64,000 bases of DNA from Candidatus Nitrosacidococcus tergens (GTDB taxonomy: Bacteria > Pseudomonadota > Gammaproteobacteria > Nitrosococcales > Nitrosococcaceae): assembly GCF_902810445.1 (NCBI RefSeq), contig NZ_LR778175.1, positions 1,445,001-1,509,000 on the forward strand. Reading direction: 5' to 3'. Position numbers and translations under genes: made by a program. The notes under the pieces were generated by a model. It ran no database searches. It worked only from the letters and a program-made list of their open reading frames with translations, and was not told the DNA's origin. The stretch's first letter is position 1, and each line of letters begins with the position of its first letter. This document shows, in pieces, positions 35,026 through 44,106 of the stretch.

Positions 35026-37059
35026 ATGAATAATCATCATCATTTCTTCAATCTATACCACCATAGCTTTGTTCGTGCTGCCATAGCTATCCCTTCCGTA
35101 AAAGTGGCAGATCCTCAATTTAACAGCCAAGAAATTCTAAATTTGTTAGAACAAGGGGTTGAAGATCAAAGTATTTTAGTGGTTTTTCCAGAGTTAAGCC
35201 TTTCTGGTTATAGCTGTGGTGATCTTTTTCAGCAACAAGCGTTATTAACGGAGTGTGAGCAGGCTTTTTATAGATTACTGAGCCAATCCCAAAATCTCCC
35301 TATTATTGGGGTGATCGGTATGCCTTTATTAATAGCAGGATCACTATTTAACTGTGCAGTAGTTTTTTATCAAGGTAAGGTTTTAGGAGTAGTCCCTAAA
35401 CTTAGCTTAGAAAATCATGAAAAACGACAATTTGCTTCCGCCTATTGCACTGTGAAGAAATATATTTCTATTGCAGATCAAGATAATATTTCTGTTAATC
35501 CTTATTTACTCTTTAAAAGTAAAGAACAACCTTTATTTAGTTTTCATATCACGGTAGGTGAAGATTTTTCCCCTCTTCCCTCTTCGTCTTATGGTGCTTT
35601 AGCAGGAGCTCATATATTAATTAACTTGACTGCATCTAGTGCTGGGGTTGATAAAATAGATAATCGTCACCAGCTAATCGGTAGCCAATCTCAACGGTGT
35701 TTTGCTGCTTATCTTTATGCCAATGCAGGGTTTGGAGAATCTACCACAGATTTTGCATGGGATGGGCAAGGGATAATTTATGAAAATGGTGCCTGCCTTG
35801 CTCAAAACCAGCCTTTTTCCTATCAATCTCAATTAATCAGTAGCGACATTGACTTAGATTGTTTACAGCAAAGCCGGATTAGATCCCAAGGCTTTATCGA
35901 AACTGGCTATCAACATCAAGAATTTCTCACAAATTTTGAAATTATTTCTTGCTCAATTTCTTTTCCTTTACAAGAGAAGTTATCACTTAAGCGCATTTAT
36001 TCACGCTTTCCTTACCTGCCAAAGAATCTAGAAAAATTAGATAAATGCTACCAAAAAATCTATGCAATGCAGGTACAGGGGCTAGTTAAACGACTACAAA
36101 CTACCGGAATAATTAAAATAGTGCTAGGAGTTTCTGGAGGATTAGATTCTACTTTGGCCTTAATTATATGTATGGGTGCTATGGACGTTTTAAAGCTACC
36201 TCGTGCTCACATTCTCGCTTATATCATGCCGGGATTCGGTACTAGTGAAAATGCGCTGATTCGAGCAAGGCAGCTTACGATGGCAAGTGGTTGTCAAACC
36301 TGTGAGATGGATATTTCCCCTAGTGCGATGCAAATGTTAAAAGATATTGGTCATCCCTATGCAGAAGGTAACTTTGTTTATGATTTAACTTTTGAAAATG
36401 TACAAGCCGGTGAACGAACAAGTCATTTATTTCGGCTCGCTAATTTCCATCAAGCTCTTGTGATTGGTACTGGAGATCTAAGTGAAATGGCTTTAGGGTG
36501 GTGTACTTATGGAGTGGGCGATCACATGGCACACTACCACGTAAACAGTAGTCTCCCTAAAACTCTAATTCAATCTATGATCTCTTGGATAGAAGAGAGT
36601 CAAAAGTTTGGAGAAAATATGAGTACTGCTCTAAAAGCTATCCAAGTCAGTGAAATCAGCCCAGAACTTATTCCTGCTCATGAGAATCAACCTATCCAAC
36701 GATCTGAAGATACGGTAGGTCCTTATCCTCTTCAGGATTTCCATCTATACTATATAGGTTTTGGTTATGCACCTAGTAAAGTAGCTTTTCTTGCTTGGTC
36801 TGCATGGCATGACTTTAGGCAAGGAAATTGGTCAAATCATATTGAAGACCGCCGCTACCAATATACTTTGAAAGAAATTAAACACTGGCTAGGTGTATTT
36901 TTGAAACGCTTTTTTCATTCCAGTCAGTTTAAACGAAGCGCGATGGTAGACGGTGCGAGTGTAGGCTATACCCTATCGCCTAGAGTAGGTTATCAAGCAC
37001 CAAGTGATAGTGAAATTACCGCTTGGTTAAACCAGCTAGATAACATTCCAGAGAAATAA
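35026..37059 (+). CDS. nadE: NAD+ synthetase with N-terminal glutaminase-type domain lacking its catalytic cysteine
   Basis: NadE makes NAD+ from nicotinate adenine dinucleotide. The 677-residue protein matches the long two-domain form. The synthetase domain is intact, with the PP-loop SGGLDS at 370-375 and the YGVGDHMAHY and ENVQAGERTSHLFR motifs. The nitrilase-like domain that normally frees ammonia from glutamine keeps the glutamate (E56 in FPELSLSGYS) and lysine (K125 in VVPKLSL). At the catalytic cysteine, where the family reads VEICED, it has ITVGED, glycine at 178. The lysine loop is also shortened. The enzyme is therefore probably dependent on free ammonia. Confidence 0.93.
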   Translation: MNNHHHFFNLYHHSFVRAAIAIPSVKVADPQFNSQEILNLLEQGVEDQSILVVFPELSLSGYSCGDLFQQQALLTECEQAFYRLLSQSQNLPIIGVIGMPLLIAGSLFNCAVVFYQGKVLGVVPKLSLENHEKRQFASAYCTVKKYISIADQDNISVNPYLLFKSKEQPLFSFHITVGEDFSPLPSSSYGALAGAHILINLTASSAGVDKIDNRHQLIGSQSQRCFAAYLYANAGFGESTTDFAWDGQGIIYENGACLAQNQPFSYQSQLISSDIDLDCLQQSRIRSQGFIETGYQHQEFLTNFEIISCSISFPLQEKLSLKRIYSRFPYLPKNLEKLDKCYQKIYAMQVQGLVKRLQTTGIIKIVLGVSGGLDSTLALIICMGAMDVLKLPRAHILAYIMPGFGTSENALIRARQLTMASGCQTCEMDISPSAMQMLKDIGHPYAEGNFVYDLTFENVQAGERTSHLFRLANFHQALVIGTGDLSEMALGWCTYGVGDHMAHYHVNSSLPKTLIQSMISWIEESQKFGENMSTALKAIQVSEISPELIPAHENQPIQRSEDTVGPYPLQDFHLYYIGFGYAPSKVAFLAWSAWHDFRQGNWSNHIEDRRYQYTLKEIKHWLGVFLKRFFHSSQFKRSAMVDGASVGYTLSPRVGYQAPSDSEITAWLNQLDNIPEK

Positions 37060-37098
37060 TTATCTGCTGGTTTAGGTTTAGCTATTTAAGTAAAATTA

Positions 37099-37800
37099 TT
37101 ATTTTTTATCAGATTTTGTTTTCTGAGAGCTTTTATCATCATTTGTTGCTTTCTTTTCCATTACCTCCTTATTATGAGAGGCGAGCTCATCAATTAAAGC
37201 CTGCATCCCATTAGTACGGATTTTATTGGAAAATTCAGCTCGGTAGTTAGTAATTAAACTGATTCCTTCTACCAATACATCATCTACCTTCCAGTCTTTT
37301 TCTTTATCTAAATAAAGCCTGAGCGTAATATTGGCAGGATCTCCACCTCCGTCCCTTTCTGCAATCACTTTTACATCAACTCGTTTTGCATTAGGCGGAT
37401 AATTAACTGGGGGAACTTGAATTTTATCTTTTATAAAGGTGGAGAGATCTTGAGCACTATATTTAGTTAAAGCAACAATATAGGTGCGTAATAATAGTTG
37501 GCGAAACTGATCGGTAAAATCTGTTTTTTGCTGATCGGTCGCATCACGCCAGTATTTTCCTAATGCACGTTGAGATAATCTGCTAAAATTAAAATGAGGA
37601 ACAATATATTTATTAGCTATCTCATAGAAGAACTCTGGATTATCATTCACATTGACATTTTTATCTTTGAGCTCTTCAAGTACTTTCTGAGAAGTGGTGA
37701 GTACTACATCTCTAGGAGAGAGATCATCTCCTGCTTGAGCGATATTTAATCCTAAAGCAATTAAGAAAAAAATCCCAATAGTTCTGCATTGTTTAATCAT
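37099..37800 (-). CDS. MlaC-like phospholipid-binding periplasmic protein (Ttg2D family)
   Basis: The protein has a signal peptide (about residues 1-24, ending in IAQAGDD) and one MlaC/Ttg2 domain, including the family segment ALGKYWRDATDQQKTDFTDQFRQLL and the later WKVDDVLVEGISLITNYR. MlaC proteins shuttle phospholipids across the periplasm. The C-terminus is lysine-rich and probably disordered. I choose ATG 37800 (233 residues) over GTG 37815 because the signal peptide then has a normal N-region. It is about 5 kb away from the MCE permease operon, so partnership with it is an inference. Confidence 0.88.
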   Translation of the reverse strand: MIKQCRTIGIFFLIALGLNIAQAGDDLSPRDVVLTTSQKVLEELKDKNVNVNDNPEFFYEIANKYIVPHFNFSRLSQRALGKYWRDATDQQKTDFTDQFRQLLLRTYIVALTKYSAQDLSTFIKDKIQVPPVNYPPNAKRVDVKVIAERDGGGDPANITLRLYLDKEKDWKVDDVLVEGISLITNYRAEFSNKIRTNGMQALIDELASHNKEVMEKKATNDDKSSQKTKSDKK

Positions 37801-37931
37801 AGGTAGAATCCGCACCGTGAATTAAAAAATAAGTTTTTTAAAGCTTAAAAATAGAGATTTTTAATTATTTAAAATAACACAATAAACTTAAACATTCCTT
37901 AATTTTACATCACATAGACCTATGTAATTCC

Positions 37932-38603
37932 TTATAGTTCCAGAGTAAAGCATTCTGAAATTCTTTCAGCAGTTAGTTGATCTAAATGAGGAGTGATACC
38001 TAATAGGGGTACAGGCAAACGTTCACGAAGAAATTGAATATTATCCTCTAGCCAATCCATCTCTGATTGTACTTGATTGGCAATCCATCCAGCAAAAGAA
38101 AGTCCAGATTTTAAAATAGATTCAGAAGTTAATAAGGCATGATTAAGACATCCTAGTTTCATACCTACCACTAGAATCACAGGTAATTTCAATGACTGAG
38201 CAACATCTACCATAGTTTGTTTTTGGTTAATAGGTACTATCCATCCCCCCACTCCTTCTACAACTATTACATCAACCTTGGTGGCTATTTCGCTAAAGCG
38301 ATTTTTTATTACTTTTAAATCAATATTTACATTTTGATTTTGAGCAGCTAAATGAGGGGCAATGGGTAGGGGTAAATTATAGGGATTAACTTGCGAGTAA
38401 GTGAGAGAAATATTGGTATGCTCTTTAAGCTGTAAAGCATCTTCATTACATATGCCTATAGGAGTAGCTATACAGCCACTAGCCACTGGCTTCATTCCAG
38501 CTACTTGGTAGCCCTTTTGTTTAAAGTGAGTAATTAATCCTACGCTAATCCAAGTTTTACCGATCCCTGTGTCTGTGCCGGTAATAAAAAACCCTTTTGC
38601 CAT
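37932..38603 (-). CDS. bioD: Dethiobiotin synthetase BioD
   Basis: BioD closes the ureido ring of dethiobiotin from 7,8-diaminopelargonate, CO2 and ATP. The 223-residue protein has the P-loop GTDTGIGKT at 9-17, the MKPVASG lysine segment and the VEGVGGWIVPI motif. It is the last gene of bioBFHCD. bioA, for the preceding step, is not in the window. Confidence 0.96.
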   Translation of the reverse strand: MAKGFFITGTDTGIGKTWISVGLITHFKQKGYQVAGMKPVASGCIATPIGICNEDALQLKEHTNISLTYSQVNPYNLPLPIAPHLAAQNQNVNIDLKVIKNRFSEIATKVDVIVVEGVGGWIVPINQKQTMVDVAQSLKLPVILVVGMKLGCLNHALLTSESILKSGLSFAGWIANQVQSEMDWLEDNIQFLRERLPVPLLGITPHLDQLTAERISECFTLEL

Positions 38604-38616
38604 AAATAAGTTAAAG

Positions 38617-39516
38617 TTAAAATAATGTTTTAGGAGTAGTTCTAGGAATTCGTTTAAATCCAGTTAAATCTCTACGCCAAGCATGGCCGAAAATCACCTC
38701 AAAGCTGGCAGGTAATCCCTCTGGATTACGAAAGGATTCATAGTATTGAATCATTTTTTGTTGCCGATTTTTCCCCATGAGGCCTTTATTTCTACCGGAT
38801 CCTACTATGTGAGCACCTAAATTTTTCAAATCCTTCATGAGTTTATAAACATCTGGATAATTTAGGATATATCGCTCCACATCCATCACTGGATTCACAA
38901 AATCTCTATAAACCAGTTTATCCCCAATATCGTGCATATCCATAAAGGTATTGACATGCTGATCTTCATCTACAGTGACCCAAGATTCTCGAAGCTCTTT
39001 TAAGGTATCAGGACCTAAGGTAGTAAATACTAACAACCCCTTTGGCTTTAAAATACGTTTAAATTCTTCAAAAACAGAATCTAGTTGCCAGTTCCACTGA
39101 AGAGCTAAATTTGAAAAAATTACATCTACACTCTCTGGAGCAAGAGGTAGGTTTTCTAAATCGCCACAAACACAGTACACAGCACCTAATGTAGAGGAAG
39201 ATTTTAATCTTCCTAAAATCTTAGAAAATACCTGAGGGAGTGTATTTTTAAATCGCTTTTTTGCTTGTTGCACCATATTAAATGCGAAATCTAAAGCAAT
39301 AATATGGGATTGTTGATAGCGATGATGTAGCACTTCTGCTTGTAGACCTGTGCCTGCGCCTAAATCTACAATTAATTTAGGATTTAGTTTTTCTAAATCC
39401 AAGCGCTCTATTAATTGCTCTCCTACCATTTTTTGTAAGACAGCAGTTGCATCATAATGAGCAGCCGCTTGGTTGAAAGCTTTTACTACTTTTTTCTTAT
39501 CAATGGTATAGTCCAA
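38617..39516 (-). CDS. bioC: Malonyl-[acyl-carrier protein] O-methyltransferase BioC
   Basis: BioC methylates malonyl-ACP, disguising it so that fatty acid synthase can build the pimeloyl chain. The 299-residue class I methyltransferase begins with the BioC-type KKKVVKAFNQAAAHYDATAVLQ segment, has the SAM motif IVDLGAGTGLQAEVL, and ALQWNWQLDSVFEEFKRILKPKG. It is 13 bases upstream of bioD and follows bioH. Confidence 0.95.
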   Translation of the reverse strand: MDYTIDKKKVVKAFNQAAAHYDATAVLQKMVGEQLIERLDLEKLNPKLIVDLGAGTGLQAEVLHHRYQQSHIIALDFAFNMVQQAKKRFKNTLPQVFSKILGRLKSSSTLGAVYCVCGDLENLPLAPESVDVIFSNLALQWNWQLDSVFEEFKRILKPKGLLVFTTLGPDTLKELRESWVTVDEDQHVNTFMDMHDIGDKLVYRDFVNPVMDVERYILNYPDVYKLMKDLKNLGAHIVGSGRNKGLMGKNRQQKMIQYYESFRNPEGLPASFEVIFGHAWRRDLTGFKRIPRTTPKTLF

Positions 39517-39534
39517 AATGTACTCTATTTATAA

Positions 39535-40311
39535 TTAAGGATGATTGAGTATTAATTGTAGGGTATGCCAAAACTCCTTAGAGTGACTAAGAAACAGAAT
39601 ATGTCCTGCATTATCAAGCAAATAAAGTTGACTTAATGGAATTTGAACCTGTATCCAGTTCCCTAACTCAGAAGGAACCAAACGATCTTCTTTTCCTAGA
39701 ATAAAAGAAAGAGAGCATTTAATTTTAATCATCTCCTCTCTCAAATCCTCTTCTTTAAGAATATTTAGCATTACCCCTAAGCTATCACCACGAGAGTAAT
39801 TTACTTTAGTTTCTGCAATAAGTTCTTTAGTTAAATGAGCAATTCCCTTAAGTCCTTGATTTTGTAACAACGAAAATCGTTTTAAAGTGTCTTCTGGATT
39901 TTTTTGCAGCCTAGCAGAAAAACTATCAAATATTTTCGGGTTGGTTCCATAGGGCCAATCATCAGTAGTAGTGAATTTAGGGGTAGTCGCTACTAAGATA
40001 AGTTTATTAACAATAGCTAATTGGTGAATAGCAATATATAACCCTATTAATCCACCTAAGGACCAGCCAAGCCAGATAGCAGGAAATGGGACAACTGCTG
40101 CAACCATAGCAGAAATTTCAGCTAAAGATTTTTCCTCAGTGAGTGGCTGGCTATGACCATGGCCTGGTAGATCGATTAAAGTCACTCTAAAATCTAAAGA
40201 TAATTGATGGACTAAAGATCTCCAAATACCACTATAGAATCCCCAACCATGAAGTAATACTATATCTGGTCCTGACCCTAACTGGGTAATATGGAGGTTA
40301 TGGTGACTCAT
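39535..40311 (-). CDS. bioH: Pimeloyl-[acyl-carrier protein] methyl ester esterase BioH
   Basis: BioH removes the methyl group that BioC added, ending pimeloyl-ACP synthesis. The 258-residue alpha/beta hydrolase has the oxyanion HGWGFYSGIW motif, the nucleophile elbow GWSLGG, and the acid and histidine in GKEDRLVP and NAGHILFLSH. It overlaps the end of bioF by four bases. Confidence 0.95.
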   Translation of the reverse strand: MSHHNLHITQLGSGPDIVLLHGWGFYSGIWRSLVHQLSLDFRVTLIDLPGHGHSQPLTEEKSLAEISAMVAAVVPFPAIWLGWSLGGLIGLYIAIHQLAIVNKLILVATTPKFTTTDDWPYGTNPKIFDSFSARLQKNPEDTLKRFSLLQNQGLKGIAHLTKELIAETKVNYSRGDSLGVMLNILKEEDLREEMIKIKCSLSFILGKEDRLVPSELGNWIQVQIPLSQLYLLDNAGHILFLSHSKEFWHTLQLILNHP

Positions 40312-41468
40312 ATAATACGAGCAAGGCTATCCAATAACTGATTTACTTGCTCTTCTGTATGATTGGCAGTTAAAGTAATCCGAAGACGTGCAGTTCCTTG
40401 AGGTACCGTGGGTGGTCGAATTGGAGTAATAAAAATACCTTGTTTAAGCAGTGACTGGCTTATTTGAAGAGCTTTTTCAGAACTTCCAACTAAAAGAGGT
40501 TGAATAGGAGTCATTGAATCCATCAGTTTAAGCCCTAATTGAGTAGCCCCTTTGCGAAAGTGTTGAATAAGAAAAATTAATCTCTCTCGGCGCCAAGATT
40601 CAGATTGGGTAAGTTGTAGACTAGCCAAGGTAGCAGTAGCTACTGCAGACGGTGGTGCTGTGGTATAGATGTAGGTGCGGGCTTGTTGAATTAAAGTTTC
40701 AATCAATGCCTCTTCTCCTGCTACAAAAGCACCAAAAGTACCTAAGGCTTTCCCAAGAGTACCAATTAAAATTGGCACTTGAGCCTCATTTAATTTTAAA
40801 TATTCTAAAGTACCTCTTCCTTGGTCTCCTAACACCCCTAATCCATGGGCATCATCTACCATTAACCAAGCATCATGTTGTTCTACCACAGTACTTAGTG
40901 CTGCTAAAGGAGCAATATCTCCATCCATGCTAAATACCCCATCAGTAACCACTAACTTACGTTGATAAATGCGAGACTCTAAAATTTTCTTAAGAGCAGA
41001 GTCATCCCCATGAAGGTAGCGTTTAAACTCTGCACCACTAAATCGACCCCCATCAATTAAGGAGGCATGGTTTAAACGGTCTTCAATCACTAAATCTTGT
41101 CGTCCTAATAAGGCATTTATGACTCCAATATTTGCCATATAGCCTGTAGAAAACAATAATGCTCGAGGACGGTTAACAAATTTTGCTAATGCTTCCTCCA
41201 AATCATGGTGCGCTTGGGTGTGACCAGTAACAAGATGAGCAGCACCACTACCTACCCCATACTGATTTGCCCCTTGAATAAAAGCAGTGCGTACTGTAGG
41301 GTGATTAGCAAGGCCTAAATAATCATTACTACAAAATCCTAAAAGTTTCTTATTATCTACTTGGATAAAAGGGCCTTGAGGGCCTTGAGTAATTTTCCGG
41401 TATCGATAAAGAGATTGGGCTTTACGTTGCTCAAGATCGGCTTTAAGGGCGACATTTAAGGAAGTCAC
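40308..41468 (-). CDS. bioF: 8-amino-7-oxononanoate synthase BioF
   Basis: BioF is the PLP enzyme condensing pimeloyl-ACP with L-alanine. It has the CSNDYLGLANHP motif, the glycine-rich GSGAAHLVTGHTQAHHDLE segment, the DDAHGLGVLG aspartate motif and the PLP lysine in IGTLGKALGTFG. I place the start at GTG 41468, nine bases past the bioB stop, giving 386 residues (E. coli 384). The frame also contains an ATG at 41507 inside bioB, which would add 13 residues not typical of the family. Neither has a clear ribosome binding site. Confidence 0.95.
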   Translation of the reverse strand: MTSLNVALKADLEQRKAQSLYRYRKITQGPQGPFIQVDNKKLLGFCSNDYLGLANHPTVRTAFIQGANQYGVGSGAAHLVTGHTQAHHDLEEALAKFVNRPRALLFSTGYMANIGVINALLGRQDLVIEDRLNHASLIDGGRFSGAEFKRYLHGDDSALKKILESRIYQRKLVVTDGVFSMDGDIAPLAALSTVVEQHDAWLMVDDAHGLGVLGDQGRGTLEYLKLNEAQVPILIGTLGKALGTFGAFVAGEEALIETLIQQARTYIYTTAPPSAVATATLASLQLTQSESWRRERLIFLIQHFRKGATQLGLKLMDSMTPIQPLLVGSSEKALQISQSLLKQGIFITPIRPPTVPQGTARLRITLTANHTEEQVNQLLDSLARII

Positions 41469-41476
41469 AATTAATG

Positions 41477-42511
41477 TTAAGAAGATATGGAAGCGATGCT
41501 TTGGCAAGTAGAACTAGAAGTTTTTTCAAAGTTTTCAGTAGCTGAAAAAGCTAACCCTAATCGCTTTAACAGTTGTTGATCCCGATTCATTTCTGGGTTA
41601 GGAGTAGTGAGTAACTTATCTCCACAAAAAAGAGAATTAGCACCTGCAAAAAAACATAGGGCTTGTAGTTCATCGCTCATAGTTTCTCTACCGGCAGACA
41701 GCCGTACAAAGGATTGAGGCATTAAAATACGAGCACAGGCTATGGTACGGACAAATTCAAAAGGATCAAGAGATGGTGCGTCAGCTAAAGGTGTTCCTGT
41801 AACTTTAACCAACTGATTAATCGGGACACTTTCTGGATGTTGGGGTAAATTAGCTAAATTTGCCAGCAATCCCACTCGGTGCACTCGATCTTCACCCATC
41901 CCCACAATACCACCGCAACAGACATAAATCCCCGCTGCTCTAACTTGTGCTAGGGTATCTAGCCGATCTTGGTAAGTACGAGTGGTAATAATTTCCTCAT
42001 AAAATTCTGGCGAAGTATCTAAATTATGATTGTAATAGTCTAATCCGGCTGCTTTAAGTTGTTCTGCTTGCCCCGGTGCCAACATACCTAAAGTAACACA
42101 GGTTTCTAAACCAAGAGATTTTACCTCTTTTATCATGTCTATAATTTTCTCGAGACTTCGCTCCTTTGGGCTACGCCAAGCAGCTCCCATACAAAATCGG
42201 TTTGCACCTTGAGCTCTAGCTTGAGTCGCTGCCTCAACAACTTGATTTAGAGATAACAAAGGCTCAGATTCTACTGAAGTTTGGTGGTGTATACTTTGGG
42301 GACAATAGGCACAATCTTCTGGGCATCCCCCTGTTTTGATACTCAATAAGGTACTCGCCTGAATCTGATTAGGATCGAAATGCTGACGATGAATAGTGTG
42401 TGCTTGATAAAGCAAATCCATGAATGGGATCTCAAATAAATTGAGTATTTCAGCTATAGTCCAATCATGACGTAACTGAGATTGTATTGTGCTAGGCGAG
42501 GAGAAATCCAT
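41477..42511 (-). CDS. bioB: Biotin synthase BioB
   Basis: BioB is the radical-SAM enzyme that inserts sulfur into dethiobiotin. The 344-residue protein has the cluster-binding C-x3-C-x2-C motif CPEDCAYCPQS (C63, C67, C70), and YYNHNLDTSPEFYEEI and FCGDKLLTTPNPE, which are typical. First gene of bioBFHCD. The start codon is only 29 bases from the divergent comF start, so its promoter must overlap the comF coding region. Confidence 0.97.
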   Translation of the reverse strand: MDFSSPSTIQSQLRHDWTIAEILNLFEIPFMDLLYQAHTIHRQHFDPNQIQASTLLSIKTGGCPEDCAYCPQSIHHQTSVESEPLLSLNQVVEAATQARAQGANRFCMGAAWRSPKERSLEKIIDMIKEVKSLGLETCVTLGMLAPGQAEQLKAAGLDYYNHNLDTSPEFYEEIITTRTYQDRLDTLAQVRAAGIYVCCGGIVGMGEDRVHRVGLLANLANLPQHPESVPINQLVKVTGTPLADAPSLDPFEFVRTIACARILMPQSFVRLSAGRETMSDELQALCFFAGANSLFCGDKLLTTPNPEMNRDQQLLKRLGLAFSATENFEKTSSSTCQSIASISS

Positions 42512-42540
42512 ATTCTTATTTTTAAAAAAAAGATTAACTT

Positions 42541-43260
42541 GTGTTTATTCAGAATGTTTCACTTATTCTAACAGCATTAAAACAAAGTCTATATCCTCCC
42601 GCTTGTATCTTGTGTGGTGCGGCTGGAGATTTAGGGTTAGATCTTTGTATTCCATGTCGATCGGAGCTTCCTTTGTTAGGCACCGTTTGTTCCCGATGCA
42701 GTAATCCACTTACTGAAAATACTCCTATACTTTGTGGTACTTGCCAACAAGATCCTCCGCTTCAAAAAAGCACCTTATGCCCTTATCGCTATGATCAACC
42801 TATAGACTATTTAATCCAACAATTAAAATTTCACCATAAATTATACTTAGCTCCCCTATTTGGGGAGCTGATGGTTCAGTTTTTAAAAACTCGTTTAAAC
42901 ACAATGCCTGAGTGTATTATTCCAGTTCCTTTATATCCCAAACGATTAAGAGATCGGGGATTTAATCAAGCCCTAGAAATTGCTCGCCCTATTGCACGTG
43001 CATTTAACATTCCTATTGATTATCAATCTGTGAAGCGAGTTCGAGATACCCCACCACAATTAGGGTTATTACAAGTGGATCGAAAAATTAATTTACATAA
43101 CGCTTTTTTAGTTAAAAAAAATATTCAAGTAAAACATGTAGCTATTGTGGATGATGTGTTTACTACAGGCACTACTGTAGGGGAATTGGCTAAAGTGTTA
43201 TACCAAAGTGGTGTAGAAAGAGTAGAAGTTTGGGTTTGTGCTCGTACCCTACTTAAATAA
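42541..43260 (+). CDS. comF: ComF family phosphoribosyltransferase-like protein
   Basis: The 239-residue protein has an N-terminal zinc-binding part with cysteine pairs (PPACILCGAA, DLCIPCRSELP, CSRCSNPL and CGTCQQDPP) and a C-terminal phosphoribosyltransferase domain with the PRPP loop VAIVDDVFTTGTTVGEL. ComF proteins are needed for DNA uptake in competent bacteria, probably in handling incoming single-stranded DNA. It begins at GTG 42541, divergent from bioB; this comF/bioB pairing (gntX position) is common in Gammaproteobacteria. Its last eight bases overlap the convergent nuclease gene. Confidence 0.93.
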   Translation: MFIQNVSLILTALKQSLYPPACILCGAAGDLGLDLCIPCRSELPLLGTVCSRCSNPLTENTPILCGTCQQDPPLQKSTLCPYRYDQPIDYLIQQLKFHHKLYLAPLFGELMVQFLKTRLNTMPECIIPVPLYPKRLRDRGFNQALEIARPIARAFNIPIDYQSVKRVRDTPPQLGLLQVDRKINLHNAFLVKKNIQVKHVAIVDDVFTTGTTVGELAKVLYQSGVERVEVWVCARTLLK

Positions 43261-44101
43261 TTTTAAGGCTACTTGGATGGTTAACTAAAATAGAGTAGTG
43301 ATTTTGGCGACGATTTACCCAACCTCGTACTTCTATTTTTTTTTCAAGATAATTTTCAAGAGGATCAAAATAAGAAAGTTGTTTTTGAGGGATGCGTATA
43401 TCAATATTTTTATTAAATACTAAATAGCTATATTTTTGTGTTTGCTTAATTTTTGCTGGAGTACCCCAATAACGTTGCCAACCTTTTTCATATTTTTCTG
43501 CTGCTAGCTTAGTAATCGGCTGTGGAGTGTAGGCAGCCATATTCCAAATTCCTAACTTGGTAGCCTCGGCTTTATTTTGAGCTTGGGTAAGTTGACTACT
43601 ATATTTAAAGTTAGGAGGAATTAAACTAACGATTGCTAAACCCTCTTCTACTAAGCGTAAATTAATATGAGTACCGTCTAAGGTAAATATATGGGCTAAA
43701 AGCCGCTGATAATGATCCCGTTTTTCCTTATCAAATTCTAATGTTATTTTTTTTCCTTCAAGCTGGAATTTAAGCCAATCTCTTGCTTCGTCCCCACCAG
43801 GCTCTGCAGAGCGAAAACGGCTTTCTATTTCAGGGGTATTAATCCCTAATAAACGTACCTTTTCTCCTCCTTTAAGACGAATAGTATCTCCATCATGGAC
43901 GCTTTCTACTTCATATTCGTGATGACTTGGGTTATCTACCTTAACCTGAATTTCCTTAGCATCTGGGTGAGGACGATCACTATAATGAGTTACTCCTTCA
44001 GCATCCGTCCACTCATATATGGCAGCCTCTACAGAAAATAGACTAAGTAAAAGAATCCATAACAGCCAGCTATTTTTTAATTTAGGAATAAATATCTTCA
44101 C
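43253..44101 (-). CDS. Exported DUF4124 / staphylococcal-nuclease fusion protein
   Basis: The 282-residue protein has a signal peptide (about 1-25), a short DUF4124 domain (IYEWTDAEGVTHYSDRPHP), a thermonuclease domain (about 62-185) and a C-terminal beta-rich, OB-like region (about 205-282). The nuclease residues seem complete: arginine in VRLLGINTPE, glutamate and aspartate in AEPGGDEARDW, and arginine in HYQRLLAHIF. It is thus likely an active periplasmic or secreted Ca-dependent nuclease. It ends head to head with comF, overlapping by eight bases. The DUF4124 part alone is common in Gammaproteobacteria; its role is unknown. Confidence 0.85.
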   Translation of the reverse strand: MKIFIPKLKNSWLLWILLLSLFSVEAAIYEWTDAEGVTHYSDRPHPDAKEIQVKVDNPSHHEYEVESVHDGDTIRLKGGEKVRLLGINTPEIESRFRSAEPGGDEARDWLKFQLEGKKITLEFDKEKRDHYQRLLAHIFTLDGTHINLRLVEEGLAIVSLIPPNFKYSSQLTQAQNKAEATKLGIWNMAAYTPQPITKLAAEKYEKGWQRYWGTPAKIKQTQKYSYLVFNKNIDIRIPQKQLSYFDPLENYLEKKIEVRGWVNRRQNHYSILVNHPSSLKII

Positions 44102-44106
44102 CCTAA

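Noticed and set aside
42480..42600. BirA operator between bioB and comF
   Set aside because: No sequence close to TTGTAAACC-N15-GGTTTACAA was found; the TTGTGTTTA string there lacks a partner half.
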